Assembly: GCA_964642545.1 (NCBI GenBank)
Contig: CAZXQU010000080.1
Location: 1-11,402 of the forward strand
Reading direction: 5' to 3'
Source of the DNA: QYOJ01 sp964642545
GTDB lineage: Bacteria > Bacteroidota > Bacteroidia > Bacteroidales > FEN-979
DNA length: 11,402 nt
The position numbers and the translations under genes were made by a program. The notes under the pieces were generated by a model. It worked only from the letters and a program-made list of their open reading frames with translations, was not told the DNA's origin and did no database searches. Positions 1-6,211 of this stretch are shown here, in pieces (positions within the stretch are counted from its first letter, which is position 1; every line of letters begins with the position of its first letter).

Positions 1-71
1 ATAGTAATAGTTTTTTCATAGTAAGTGAATTTTAGGTGGGTTCTAAAAATTTGTTGTTCCTATATTGATTC

Positions 72-103
72 AAAAAATCGCAGAACCCATTTACCGATTT
101 TTT
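72..103. other. AT-rich hairpin (possible weak terminator)
   Basis: AAAAAATCG (72-80) and CGATTTTTT (95-103) are perfect 9-bp inverted repeats around a 14-nt loop. An A-tract / T-tract stem of this kind could end transcription on either strand. The stem has only two G-C pairs, so it is weak. A second inverted pair, TGGGTTCT (37-44) and AGAACCCA (82-89), overlaps it. No gene is visible in 1-249. Confidence 0.3.
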
Positions 104-130
104 TAAATCATGGTAAAAATACAATAGTTT

Positions 131-168
131 TGTGAACTATCGCATAAGAAATGTGAACTATCGCATAA
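131..168. repeat. 17-bp direct repeat, two copies, 21-bp spacing
   Basis: TGTGAACTATCGCATAA occurs at 131-147 and again at 152-168 with no mismatch, separated by GAAA. The 21-bp spacing is two helical turns, which would suit a tandem protein-binding site, but the repeat could equally be the edge of a lost mobile element because the coding remnant begins just downstream. Function unknown. Confidence 0.75.
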
Positions 169-249
169 AAAAGTTATCTCCCTCTTACTATACCGATGCT
201 GAATGAGAATGCGACATTGTCGTTGACCTTGATGAAGATAACCGTGTAA

Positions 250-471
250 ATGCATCCATCAATCCTGCAGGTGAACATGACCCAGGGTGGAAATGTACAG
301 ATCTTTTTGACCAACATGCTCGGACAAACCGTTATGAACATTGATAAAGGCTTTGTAACGGCCGGAAACCAGCAGTTCACAATCGATGCCAGCCGTTTGA
401 ATGCCGGGATCTACTTTGCAACCATTCAGGTCAATGGTGAGAAATACACACGTAAAGTGGTTATTGATTAA
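250..471 (+). pseudogene. Remnant of a T9SS-sorted secreted protein (C-terminal sorting domain only)
   Basis: The last ~65 codons encode a typical type IX secretion C-terminal sorting domain, which normally directs an outer-membrane-translocated protein to the cell surface. Recognisable pieces are the VNMTQGG strand, TNMLGQTVM, the AGNQQFTIDAS strand, LNAGIYFATI and a basic end (KYTRKVVID). They line up with the tails of the two complete genes downstream. What is missing is the YPNP-type opening of the domain, all of the protein body and a signal peptide. An in-frame stop at 247-249 directly precedes the only local ATG, and the sequence upstream is not convincingly coding in that frame. I read it as the surviving 3' end of a third paralogue, truncated by deletion, rather than as a functional 73-residue protein. 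The point where homology starts (about 265-275) is inferred by eye. Confidence 0.7.
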
Positions 472-488
472 TAATACCACTTTTTTCG

Positions 489-526
489 AAAAAAAGAGTC
501 CGGATTTGTTCGGGCTTTTTTTTTTT
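489..526 (+). terminator. Rho-independent terminator after the remnant
   Basis: GTCCG (498-502) pairs with CGGGC (511-515), with one G-T wobble, across an 8-nt loop. The stem is extended by A-tract/T-tract pairing and ends in a run of 11 T. It follows the stop of the remnant by about 20 nt, so the ancestral gene probably ended here. Confidence 0.75.
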
Positions 527-536
527 AATATATTTG
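505..536 (+). promoter_or_regulatory. Bacteroidetes-type promoter for the first Asp-box gene
   Basis: TTTG (505-508) is followed after 20 nt by TATATTTG (529-536), matching the Bacteroidetes sigma-factor pattern TTG-N19/20-TAnnTTTG. The predicted start of transcription is near 542, giving a leader of about 34 nt before the ATG at 576. The -33 element lies in the loop of the preceding terminator, so the two signals overlap. Confidence 0.6.
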
Positions 537-575
537 CACCAGATTCAATCATGTTTCATTTAAAACCAAAATCTT

Positions 576-2444
576 ATGAAAAGAGCTCTACTCCTTTTTA
601 TTGCTGCCGGGTTCATTGTTTCAACTATGGCTCAGATTAAACCATTACTGAACAATCCCCAGAGTCCAGTGAAAGTCCTGGAACCTGTCGCTCAGATTGA
701 CGGCCAGGTTGTGGGTCTTCAAACACCCAATGTAACAGTAGCTTCTGATGCCACATTGGCGGATGAGGTCATCATGACATCTTTGTATGACCTGCAAACA
801 AACTCTTCCAGTCAACAACGTCTTTATCGGTATGAAGATGGGACAATGGCTGGTGTTTGCATATTTTCGCACCAAAATGACTTTGCGGAAAGAGGAACTG
901 GTTACAATTATTTTGACGGCACCTCCTGGGGCACTCCTCCAGCTACCCGGATTGAAACCACCACAAGAACCGGATGGCCTGCCTACGCTCCTCTTGGACC
1001 TGAAGGCGAAATTGTTGTAGCACACAGCTCCGGCACATTGCCATTGTATATTAACAGAAGAGACATTCGTGGTACGGGTGCCTGGACTCAAACGGAATTG
1101 GCAGCACCTACAGGTGCCAGCGGGATGCTTTGGCCCCGCATGGTAACCAGTGGTGATGACCACATGAGTGTGCATGTTTTCGCAATGACAGCCCCTGTAG
1201 CCAACAGTGGTGTTGTGTGGAATGATATGGACGGAGCCCTCGTTTACAACCGCTCCCTTGATGGTGGTGACACCTGGGATGGATGGTTGCAGATGGACCT
1301 CATGACATCAGCCGAATATCTTGGATTTAGCGGTGACGCCTATGCATGGGCTCAACCCGTTGGCAATACACTTGCCTTTGTGGTTGGCGATGGTTTCAAC
1401 GACGAGTTTATTATGAAATCGGAAGACAATGGAGATACCTGGACCAAGACTATCATCTGGGATTGTCCATACGACCTCTGGACAGGCGTTGATTCAACAG
1501 GCGACTTTTATAATTCAGACGGAAGCTCAGCTGCAGCAATCGGACCGGACGGTAAAGTGCATGTTGTCTTTGGTTTTGGACGTGGATCCGGTGATATCGG
1601 CGGAGCTACTTACTGGACGATAAACAACGACGGTCTGATCTACTGGAACGAAGATATGCCCGAACTTCCTCAGGTTCTTGATCCGGATGATTTGTATGCA
1701 AGCGGAAACTACATTGGCTGGGTGCAGGATACCAATGTATTCTATATCCCAACTGCTCAGTATGCTTTTTATTACGGTTCAATGAGCAGCATGCCTACGA
1801 TTGTTGTGGACGATTTTGACCAGGTATTTGCCTTCTGGTCAGGAATGACTATGAATCTGGATCCCAACAATTACTTGTTACGTCATCTTTTTGCCCGTGC
1901 TTCGGTCGACGGGGGAGCCACCTGGCGGGATACTATCGTTGATGTTACAGGTGATTTTGTTCAGCAATGGACTGAGTTTGCTTATCCAACAGTGGCTAGC
2001 CTAACTACTCATGATAAAATCTTTTTAAGCGATCAGGATGATGATCTGGCCGGGGTATTTCTTAAAAGTACAAATACAAATTACCAAGGACAGATGGAGA
2101 TCACTACCAACAACATCACCGTTATGGAGGTTGATAAAAACGATCTCATTCAATGGGGTGTAGGTATCAAAAACAAGCCCGCAGAATCGTTCATCGTATC
2201 ACAAAACTATCCCAACCCGGTTAACGGTCGCACTGTGATCACCACTAAACTTTCACAAACAGGAAACCTCACTCTGACACTTGTAAACATTGTTGGTCAG
2301 AAGGTAATGAATCTTGAAAAGGGTTTAATTAGTTCCGGTACTCATCAATTAGTTATCGATTGTTCTAATCTTCCGTCAGGAATCTATTTTTATACAGTTA
2401 CCTTAGATAATCAATCCGTTACCAAACGTTTGATCGTCGAGTAA
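576..2444 (+). CDS. Secreted Asp-box (BNR-like) beta-propeller protein with T9SS sorting domain
   Basis: A 622-residue secreted protein of unknown substrate. Residues 1-19 form a signal peptide (MKRALLLFIAAGFIVSTMA, then Q). The body has three Asp-box motifs, S-x-D-x-G-x-T-W, at residues 227-234 (SLDGGDTW), 282-289 (SEDNGDTW) and 443-450 (SVDGGATW). These mark blades of sialidase-like beta-propellers. Residues ~542-622 are a type A T9SS sorting domain, starting SQNYPNPV and ending in a basic strand (KRLIVE). The protein should cross the outer membrane by T9SS and be released or anchored at the surface. It aligns almost without gaps to the next gene, so the two are tandem duplicates. It has its own promoter upstream and a strong terminator downstream, so it is probably monocistronic. 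Asp-boxes alone do not show sialidase activity and no complete sialidase active site was identified, so no enzymatic role is assigned. Confidence 0.9.
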   Translation: MKRALLLFIAAGFIVSTMAQIKPLLNNPQSPVKVLEPVAQIDGQVVGLQTPNVTVASDATLADEVIMTSLYDLQTNSSSQQRLYRYEDGTMAGVCIFSHQNDFAERGTGYNYFDGTSWGTPPATRIETTTRTGWPAYAPLGPEGEIVVAHSSGTLPLYINRRDIRGTGAWTQTELAAPTGASGMLWPRMVTSGDDHMSVHVFAMTAPVANSGVVWNDMDGALVYNRSLDGGDTWDGWLQMDLMTSAEYLGFSGDAYAWAQPVGNTLAFVVGDGFNDEFIMKSEDNGDTWTKTIIWDCPYDLWTGVDSTGDFYNSDGSSAAAIGPDGKVHVVFGFGRGSGDIGGATYWTINNDGLIYWNEDMPELPQVLDPDDLYASGNYIGWVQDTNVFYIPTAQYAFYYGSMSSMPTIVVDDFDQVFAFWSGMTMNLDPNNYLLRHLFARASVDGGATWRDTIVDVTGDFVQQWTEFAYPTVASLTTHDKIFLSDQDDDLAGVFLKSTNTNYQGQMEITTNNITVMEVDKNDLIQWGVGIKNKPAESFIVSQNYPNPVNGRTVITTKLSQTGNLTLTLVNIVGQKVMNLEKGLISSGTHQLVIDCSNLPSGIYFYTVTLDNQSVTKRLIVE

Positions 2445-2465
2445 CAACTGCAACCTTTTTTGTAA

Positions 2466-2498
2466 AGAGACTGTCTGTTTTCAGGCAGTCTCTTTTTT
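2466..2498 (+). terminator. Strong rho-independent terminator
   Basis: AGAGACTGTCTG (2466-2477) pairs with CAGGCAGTCTCT (2482-2493) in a 12-bp stem with one G-T wobble and a TTTT loop, followed by a T-run to 2498. It lies 22 nt after the stop of the first Asp-box gene. Confidence 0.9.
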
Positions 2499-2567
2499 GT
2501 ACGTCATTTTGATAGTTCAAAGCCTTACATGGAAGATGATTGTAGAATAGTATATTTTGCATTCCAG

Positions 2568-2597
2568 AAAAAATCCCGGATGAAACTGGGGTTTTTT
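2568..2597 (+). terminator. Second terminator-like hairpin ahead of the next gene
   Basis: AAAAAATCCCGG (2568-2579) can pair over 12 positions, two of them wobbles, with CTGGGGTTTTTT (2586-2597) around a 6-nt loop. Its T-tract ends just before the -33 element of the next promoter, so it may insulate that promoter from read-through. It is not an attenuator if transcription starts near 2635, because it would then lie upstream of the transcript. Confidence 0.55.
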
Positions 2598-2598
2598 C

Positions 2599-2629
2599 TT
2601 GGATGTCATTGCTATTTCTAGTAAGTTTG
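2599..2629 (+). promoter_or_regulatory. Bacteroidetes-type promoter for the second Asp-box gene and possibly ccmB
   Basis: TTG (2599-2601), a 20-nt spacer and TAAGTTTG (2622-2629) fit the Bacteroidetes TTG / TAnnTTTG pattern. Predicted transcription starts near 2635, leaving a short A-rich leader before the ATG at 2649. No Shine-Dalgarno site is present, as is usual in this phylum. Confidence 0.6.
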
Positions 2630-2648
2630 TCTGCTAAAAATAAAAAAC

Positions 2649-4502
2649 ATGAAAAAATTTACACTTCTTTCTCTAGTTTTAAGCCTCCTGCTTTTGACAG
2701 GTGGTTTGCAAGCCCAGCTCTCATCAGGAGCCAGGAAACAAGCACAACAATTTAAAGTATTGAAACCCAATCTGAATCAGAAGGGTGAAAATGGAATTGG
2801 CCAGCTTCCGGTTAATCCTTTAGTTTTCAACAGGTCAATATTAGAGGATCCGATATTGATGGCTACCCGTTACGATCTGCAATCCAATGCTTCCAGTGAG
2901 AACCGGATTTACCTTTATGAAGATGGGACTGTTGGAGCTGTTACCATGATGTCTCATACCGATGCATTCGCTGATCGCGGTTCAGGACCCAACTTTTACG
3001 ATGGTACTGACTGGGGGCCACAACCCTCAGCACGCATTGAGTCCTCAAAAGCTGGCTGGCCCTCCTATGCCCCCTGGGGCCCTGATGGAGAAATGGTGGT
3101 TACACACCACAACATCGACGGCTTGATCATCATGACTCGACCCACAAAGGGAACAGGCGCCTGGACTGAGGCTATCCTGCCCGGACCTGCAGGTGCTGTT
3201 GACATCTCCTGGCCAAGAGTGGTAACCAATGGCCCCGACCATATGAATATCCACATCATTGCTACAACGTATTCCGTTTACCAGGGCCTTGACCCTTATG
3301 CATTGTTGTATTACCGCTCAACCGATGGTGGCGCTTCCTGGGATATTCAGCATAAAATAATCGATGGGATGACTTCAGCCGAATATATTGGATTTTCAGG
3401 TGATTCGTATGCCTGGGCCGACCCCTTAGGCGACACTCTGGCTTTTGCTTTCGGTGACTCCTGGCAGGATCTTGCTATCATGAAATCATACAACAACGGG
3501 ATGGACTGGGAGAAGATTGTAGCATGGCCCTGTCCCTATAACCTATGGAACGGAGGAGACTCTACCGGAACCTTCCTGGCACCCGACGGAACCTTGGCTC
3601 TGGCCCTCGACAAAAATGGCAAAGCGCATATAGCATCCGGTATCATGTTTGCCAGTGGTGATGAAACCGGAGCCACTTTCTGGACTCCCAAAAGCGACGG
3701 TTTGATTTACTGGAATGAAGACATGCCTCAACTGCCAGAAGTTCTCGACTGGGATGAACTTTACAACAATGGCACGATGATCGCTTGGGTGACAGATACC
3801 AATGTATTCTACGTAGATGATTCACAGATTGCTTACTACTATAATTCCATGACAAGCCAACCCTCCATAGCGGTTGATGAGGATGACAATGTATTTGTTA
3901 TCTGGTCGGGTGTAACCCTAAACGAAGATCCCGACAGTTACCTGTTGCGCCACATTTATGCCCGTGGCTCATCAGATGGTGGGGCATCCTGGACCACAAG
4001 TTTGCTGGATCTTACTTCGGATTTTCTATACACATGGAGTGAATGCGCCTATCCGAGTGTTGCCTGGAACACCGACGATCATCTATACCTTGTGTTCATG
4101 GAAGATGACTACGGCGGAGTATCTCTCAACGGTGCAAGCGGAGCCCAGGGTCAGGTGGCCATTGGGGACAACAATATTAAATTCATGAACCCGTTGAAGA
4201 CGGATATCCTCTTCCCGGTAGGAATAGCGAAAGAGCAGACAGATGCTTTCAGCGTATCGCAGAACTTCCCGAATCCGGTAACTGATCTGACATCAGTGAA
4301 GGTGAATATTACACAGCCTGGCACTCTTGCCATGGAGGTAACCAACATGATGGGCCAGCGTGTTGAGACCCTATCCAAAGGTAGCTGCTCAGCTGGAAAT
4401 TACTACTTTACAATCAGTGCCAAGGGGCTCACCCCTGGCGTTTATTTTTACACCGTGACCCTCAACAACACGAAGGTGACAAAGAAGATGATTGTGAAGT
4501 AG
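2649..4502 (+). CDS. Secreted Asp-box (BNR-like) protein with T9SS sorting domain, paralogue of the preceding gene
   Basis: A 617-residue protein built like its upstream neighbour. The N-terminal signal peptide (MKKFTLLSLVLSLLLLTGG) has a likely cut after LQA, near residue 22. Asp-boxes are at residues 224-231 (STDGGASW), 280-287 (degenerate: SYNNGMDW) and 441-448 (SSDGGASW). A T9SS sorting domain covers ~537-617, beginning SQNFPNPV and ending KKMIVK. Long blocks are shared with the paralogue, for example GLIYWNEDMP and TDTNVFY, and the Asp-box spacing matches closely. It should be exported by Sec and then by T9SS. The middle Asp-box has lost its Asp and Thr/Ser, so that blade turn may have diverged. 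The stop codon is only 3 nt from the ccmB start and no terminator lies between, so the gene may share a transcript with the ccm cluster. The substrate is unknown. Confidence 0.9.
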   Translation: MKKFTLLSLVLSLLLLTGGLQAQLSSGARKQAQQFKVLKPNLNQKGENGIGQLPVNPLVFNRSILEDPILMATRYDLQSNASSENRIYLYEDGTVGAVTMMSHTDAFADRGSGPNFYDGTDWGPQPSARIESSKAGWPSYAPWGPDGEMVVTHHNIDGLIIMTRPTKGTGAWTEAILPGPAGAVDISWPRVVTNGPDHMNIHIIATTYSVYQGLDPYALLYYRSTDGGASWDIQHKIIDGMTSAEYIGFSGDSYAWADPLGDTLAFAFGDSWQDLAIMKSYNNGMDWEKIVAWPCPYNLWNGGDSTGTFLAPDGTLALALDKNGKAHIASGIMFASGDETGATFWTPKSDGLIYWNEDMPQLPEVLDWDELYNNGTMIAWVTDTNVFYVDDSQIAYYYNSMTSQPSIAVDEDDNVFVIWSGVTLNEDPDSYLLRHIYARGSSDGGASWTTSLLDLTSDFLYTWSECAYPSVAWNTDDHLYLVFMEDDYGGVSLNGASGAQGQVAIGDNNIKFMNPLKTDILFPVGIAKEQTDAFSVSQNFPNPVTDLTSVKVNITQPGTLAMEVTNMMGQRVETLSKGSCSAGNYYFTISAKGLTPGVYFYTVTLNNTKVTKKMIVK

Positions 4503-4505
4503 CGG

Positions 4506-5165
4506 ATGCTTCTTCGCGAAGTCAAAGCCCTGATCGGCAAAGATGTCAAGCTGGAGTTAAAGCAGAAGTACGTCCTCAACGGAATTCTGCTTTATCTCCT
4601 TTCTACCATTTTTGTGGCTTACCTTGCCTTTGAAGAGGTAATCACCCCTGAAACCTGGAACTCGCTCTTCTGGATCATACTCCTCTTTGTAGGGGTCAAC
4701 GGCATCAGTAAAAGTTTCGTCCAGGAGAGTCCGGCACGCTATATCTATTATTATACGATCACAAGTCCGCAGGCTGTCGTCCTTTCCAAGATTCTCTATA
4801 ACCTCCTCCTGATGGCGATCCTCTCCCTACTTTCATTTGGGATGTTTCTGCTGCTTCTGGGCAACCAGGTGATCAATATTGAGCTTTTTATCCTGGCTCT
4901 CCTCCTCGGTAGTTTCGGCCTCTCATCCATCCTTACCATGGTAGCGGCTATCGCCTCCCGCGCCAGTAACAATTTCTCCCTGATGGCTGTCCTCAGTTTT
5001 CCGATTATCCTGCCACTGTTACTCACCCTGATGAAAATCTCCAGCATGGCCCTCTCCGGCCCTGAATGGACCGGTACCGCTGGCCCGCTGGTTATTTTGA
5101 TCACCATCAATCTTGCTGTAATCATCCTTGCCTATTTATTATTTCCGTATCTTTGGCGAGATTAG
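4506..5165 (+). CDS. ccmB: CcmB, heme-exporter/cytochrome c maturation ABC permease subunit
   Basis: A 219-residue integral membrane protein, the usual CcmB length. In System I cytochrome c maturation, CcmB is the permease partner of the ATPase CcmA. The CcmAB complex, with CcmC and CcmD, releases holo-CcmE from the heme-loading site using ATP. The N-terminal cytoplasmic stretch (REVKALIGKDVKLELKQKY) is characteristic of the family. About six hydrophobic segments follow, roughly at residues 27-47, 55-72, 95-118, 128-150, 155-175 and 192-215. The start at 4506 puts the family motif directly at the N-terminus and leaves 3 nt after the upstream stop, with no promoter in between. The stop TAG lies at the edge of a repeat array. 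ccmA is not adjacent and must be elsewhere if the system is complete. Confidence 0.92.
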   Translation: MLLREVKALIGKDVKLELKQKYVLNGILLYLLSTIFVAYLAFEEVITPETWNSLFWIILLFVGVNGISKSFVQESPARYIYYYTITSPQAVVLSKILYNLLLMAILSLLSFGMFLLLLGNQVINIELFILALLLGSFGLSSILTMVAAIASRASNNFSLMAVLSFPIILPLLLTLMKISSMALSGPEWTGTAGPLVILITINLAVIILAYLLFPYLWRD

Positions 5166-5247
5166 AAGCAAGTTAGAAGTCAGAGGTAGGAAGTTAGAAC
5201 TGGAAGTGCGAAGTTAGAAGAACGAAGTACAAATTTGAAATTTGAGG
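5164..5247. repeat. Degenerate 7-bp tandem array (AGTTAGA-like)
   Basis: From 5164 the sequence divides into 7-mers: AGAAGCA, AGTTAGA, AGTCAGA, GGTAGGA, AGTTAGA, then ACTGGAA, GTGCGAA, GTTAGAA, GAACGAA, GTACAAA, TTTGAAA, TTTGAGG. The phase holds throughout while the unit drifts. The array begins on the last bases of the ccmB stop codon. It is strongly purine-rich on the + strand. No promoter or terminator was recognised in it. Confidence 0.75.
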
Positions 5248-5267
5248 TATGTCTAACATGTCCTTTT

Positions 5268-5309
5268 CCTAATTTCCTAATTTCTTAATTTCCTAATTTC
5301 TTTAATTTC
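5268..5309. repeat. 8-bp tandem array (CCTAATTT)
   Basis: CCTAATTT, CCTAATTT, CTTAATTT, CCTAATTT and a 9-nt variant, CTTTAATTT, follow each other without a gap. The pyrimidine-rich strand is +, opposite to the purine-rich array just before it. Confidence 0.8.
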
Positions 5310-5310
5310 T

Positions 5311-5338
5311 AGTGACCAATGACTAATGACCAATAACC
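5311..5338. repeat. 7-bp tandem array (AATGACC) carrying the ccmC start codon
   Basis: Four 7-mers stand in a row: AGTGACC, AATGACT, AATGACC, AATAACC. The ATG of ccmC (5326-5328) is part of the third unit. The ATG in the second unit (5319) reads into a stop after five codons. A related 7-mer array in the opposite orientation sits before ubiD (6703-6730). Confidence 0.8.
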
Positions 5339-6015
5339 TATTAATAAAAGGCCTCTGGTGGAAAGCCCTTGCTTTGCTACTCCTCCTCTATGCCGTAATT
5401 TATGGTTTTTTTGTACCAGTGCCTGAAACCATGATCGGCGCATCCCTGAGAAACGTATTCTACCATGTGGGGATGTGGTTCGGTATGACTGCCATGTTAA
5501 CCACTTCGTTCATATTCAGCATTCGCTACCTGAGAGGATTCCATGAAAAGGAAGACCTGGTGGCGATAGAGGCAGCAAATGTAGGGGTCCTTTTTGGAAT
5601 CCTCGGACTGATTACCGGAATGATTTGGGCAAAAAGCACCTGGGGTGCTTTCTGGGTAAGAGACCCGAAACTGGATGGCGCTGCCGTGGGCATGTTTATC
5701 TACATGGCTTACATGGTCCTCCGGGGATCAATCGATGACACCCACAAACGGGCAAAGGTGTCGGCCGTATTCAACATTTTCGCTTTCATCCTATGGATCG
5801 TATTCGTGATGGTGCTTCCACGGATGTCAAGTTCTACCATTCATCCTGGCCAGGACGGAGCACCAGTGATGGCCCTGAAACTTTCATCTTCTACCCGGAT
5901 TGTCTTTTGGCCGGCAATGCTCGGATGGATGCTCCTAGGCTTCTGGATCATGAATTTGCGGATACGGATACGGAAATTATCAATTAAGAATGAGGAATTA
6001 CGAATTACGAATTAA
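5326..6015 (+). CDS. ccmC: CcmC, heme-handling protein of cytochrome c maturation
   Basis: A 229-residue membrane protein of the heme-handling (WWD) family. CcmC presents heme on the outer face of the inner membrane and loads it onto CcmE. About six membrane segments are seen (near 14-32, 48-66, 84-103, 118-134, 145-165, 191-210). Family landmarks are His47 (NVFYHVGMW) and His173 (SSTIHPG), which match the two axial heme-ligand histidines of CcmC, and the tryptophan-rich loop at 106-115 (WGAFWVRDPK). The loop keeps W-x3-W-x2-D but has Arg where many proteobacterial CcmC have Trp. The start at 5326 is the only ATG that precedes the first membrane segment, and it is formed by a repeat unit. The C-terminal tail (LSIKNEELRITN) and stop codon are also encoded by a repeat array, so both ends may have been remodelled. 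Confidence 0.92.
   Translation: MTNNLLIKGLWWKALALLLLLYAVIYGFFVPVPETMIGASLRNVFYHVGMWFGMTAMLTTSFIFSIRYLRGFHEKEDLVAIEAANVGVLFGILGLITGMIWAKSTWGAFWVRDPKLDGAAVGMFIYMAYMVLRGSIDDTHKRAKVSAVFNIFAFILWIVFVMVLPRMSSSTIHPGQDGAPVMALKLSSSTRIVFWPAMLGWMLLGFWIMNLRIRIRKLSIKNEELRITN
5981..6015. repeat. 7-bp tandem array (GAATTAC) forming the ccmC C-terminus and stop
   Basis: The units are CAATTAA, GAATGAG, GAATTAC, GAATTAC and GAATTAA, five 7-mers in register. They encode the last residues of CcmC, and the final unit contains its TAA stop (6013-6015). Confidence 0.8.
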
Positions 6016-6020
6016 ATTTT

Positions 6021-6044
6021 CACCATTTCACTATTTCACTATTT
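6021..6044. repeat. 8-bp tandem array (CACTATTT)
   Basis: CACCATTT, CACTATTT and CACTATTT stand in perfect register between ccmC and the small ORF at 6050. The order, a 7-bp array followed by a pyrimidine-rich 8-bp array, repeats that of the ccmB-ccmC gap. Confidence 0.8.
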
Positions 6045-6049
6045 AAATT

Positions 6050-6211
6050 ATGGACCCAGATAGCAAAATATACATCGTAGTCGCCATACTGGCAGTGATT
6101 CTGGTAGGGATCTTTGTTTACCTTTTTTTTATGGACAGGAAGATCAGTAAAATCGAAAAAGAGGTTTCAGAGGAAACCCTGAAAAAAACTCAGGAAGGGC
6201 AAGTGATATGA
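6050..6211 (+). CDS. CcmD-like small membrane protein
   Basis: A 53-residue protein beginning MDPDSKIYIVVAILAVILVG. It has one membrane segment (about residues 7-28) followed by a charged, probably helical tail (DRKISKIEKEVSEETLKKTQ). CcmD proteins are small single-span proteins with a charged cytoplasmic tail. They bind CcmC and are needed to release holo-CcmE from the CcmABC complex. The assignment rests on size, topology and position between ccmC and ccmE, because CcmD sequences are poorly conserved. Its TGA overlaps the ccmE ATG in an ATGA, which suggests translational coupling and supports it as a real gene. An unrelated small membrane protein cannot be excluded. Confidence 0.75.
   Translation: MDPDSKIYIVVAILAVILVGIFVYLFFMDRKISKIEKEVSEETLKKTQEGQVI

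Noticed and set aside
645..1175. Long minus-strand open frame opposite the first Asp-box gene
   Set aside because: It is a shadow of a clear coding frame: no recognisable motif, no promoter, and Cys/Ser/Arg-rich composition typical of antisense translation. Other minus-strand frames (such as 7463-7906 and 10157-10537) were rejected for the same reason.
2551..2560. TATATTTTG as the promoter of the second Asp-box gene
   Set aside because: The spacing within the element is off by one, there is no -33 element at the right distance, and a terminator-like hairpin would lie at the start of the transcript. TAAGTTTG at 2622 fits better.
576..4502. Annotation of the two Asp-box proteins as sialidases
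   Set aside because: Asp-boxes occur in many beta-propellers. No convincing catalytic Arg triad or Tyr/Glu pair could be placed.
5164..5338. CRISPR-like repeat region
   Set aside because: Units are 7-8 bp with no spacers of uniform length and no cas genes nearby. These are simple tandem arrays.
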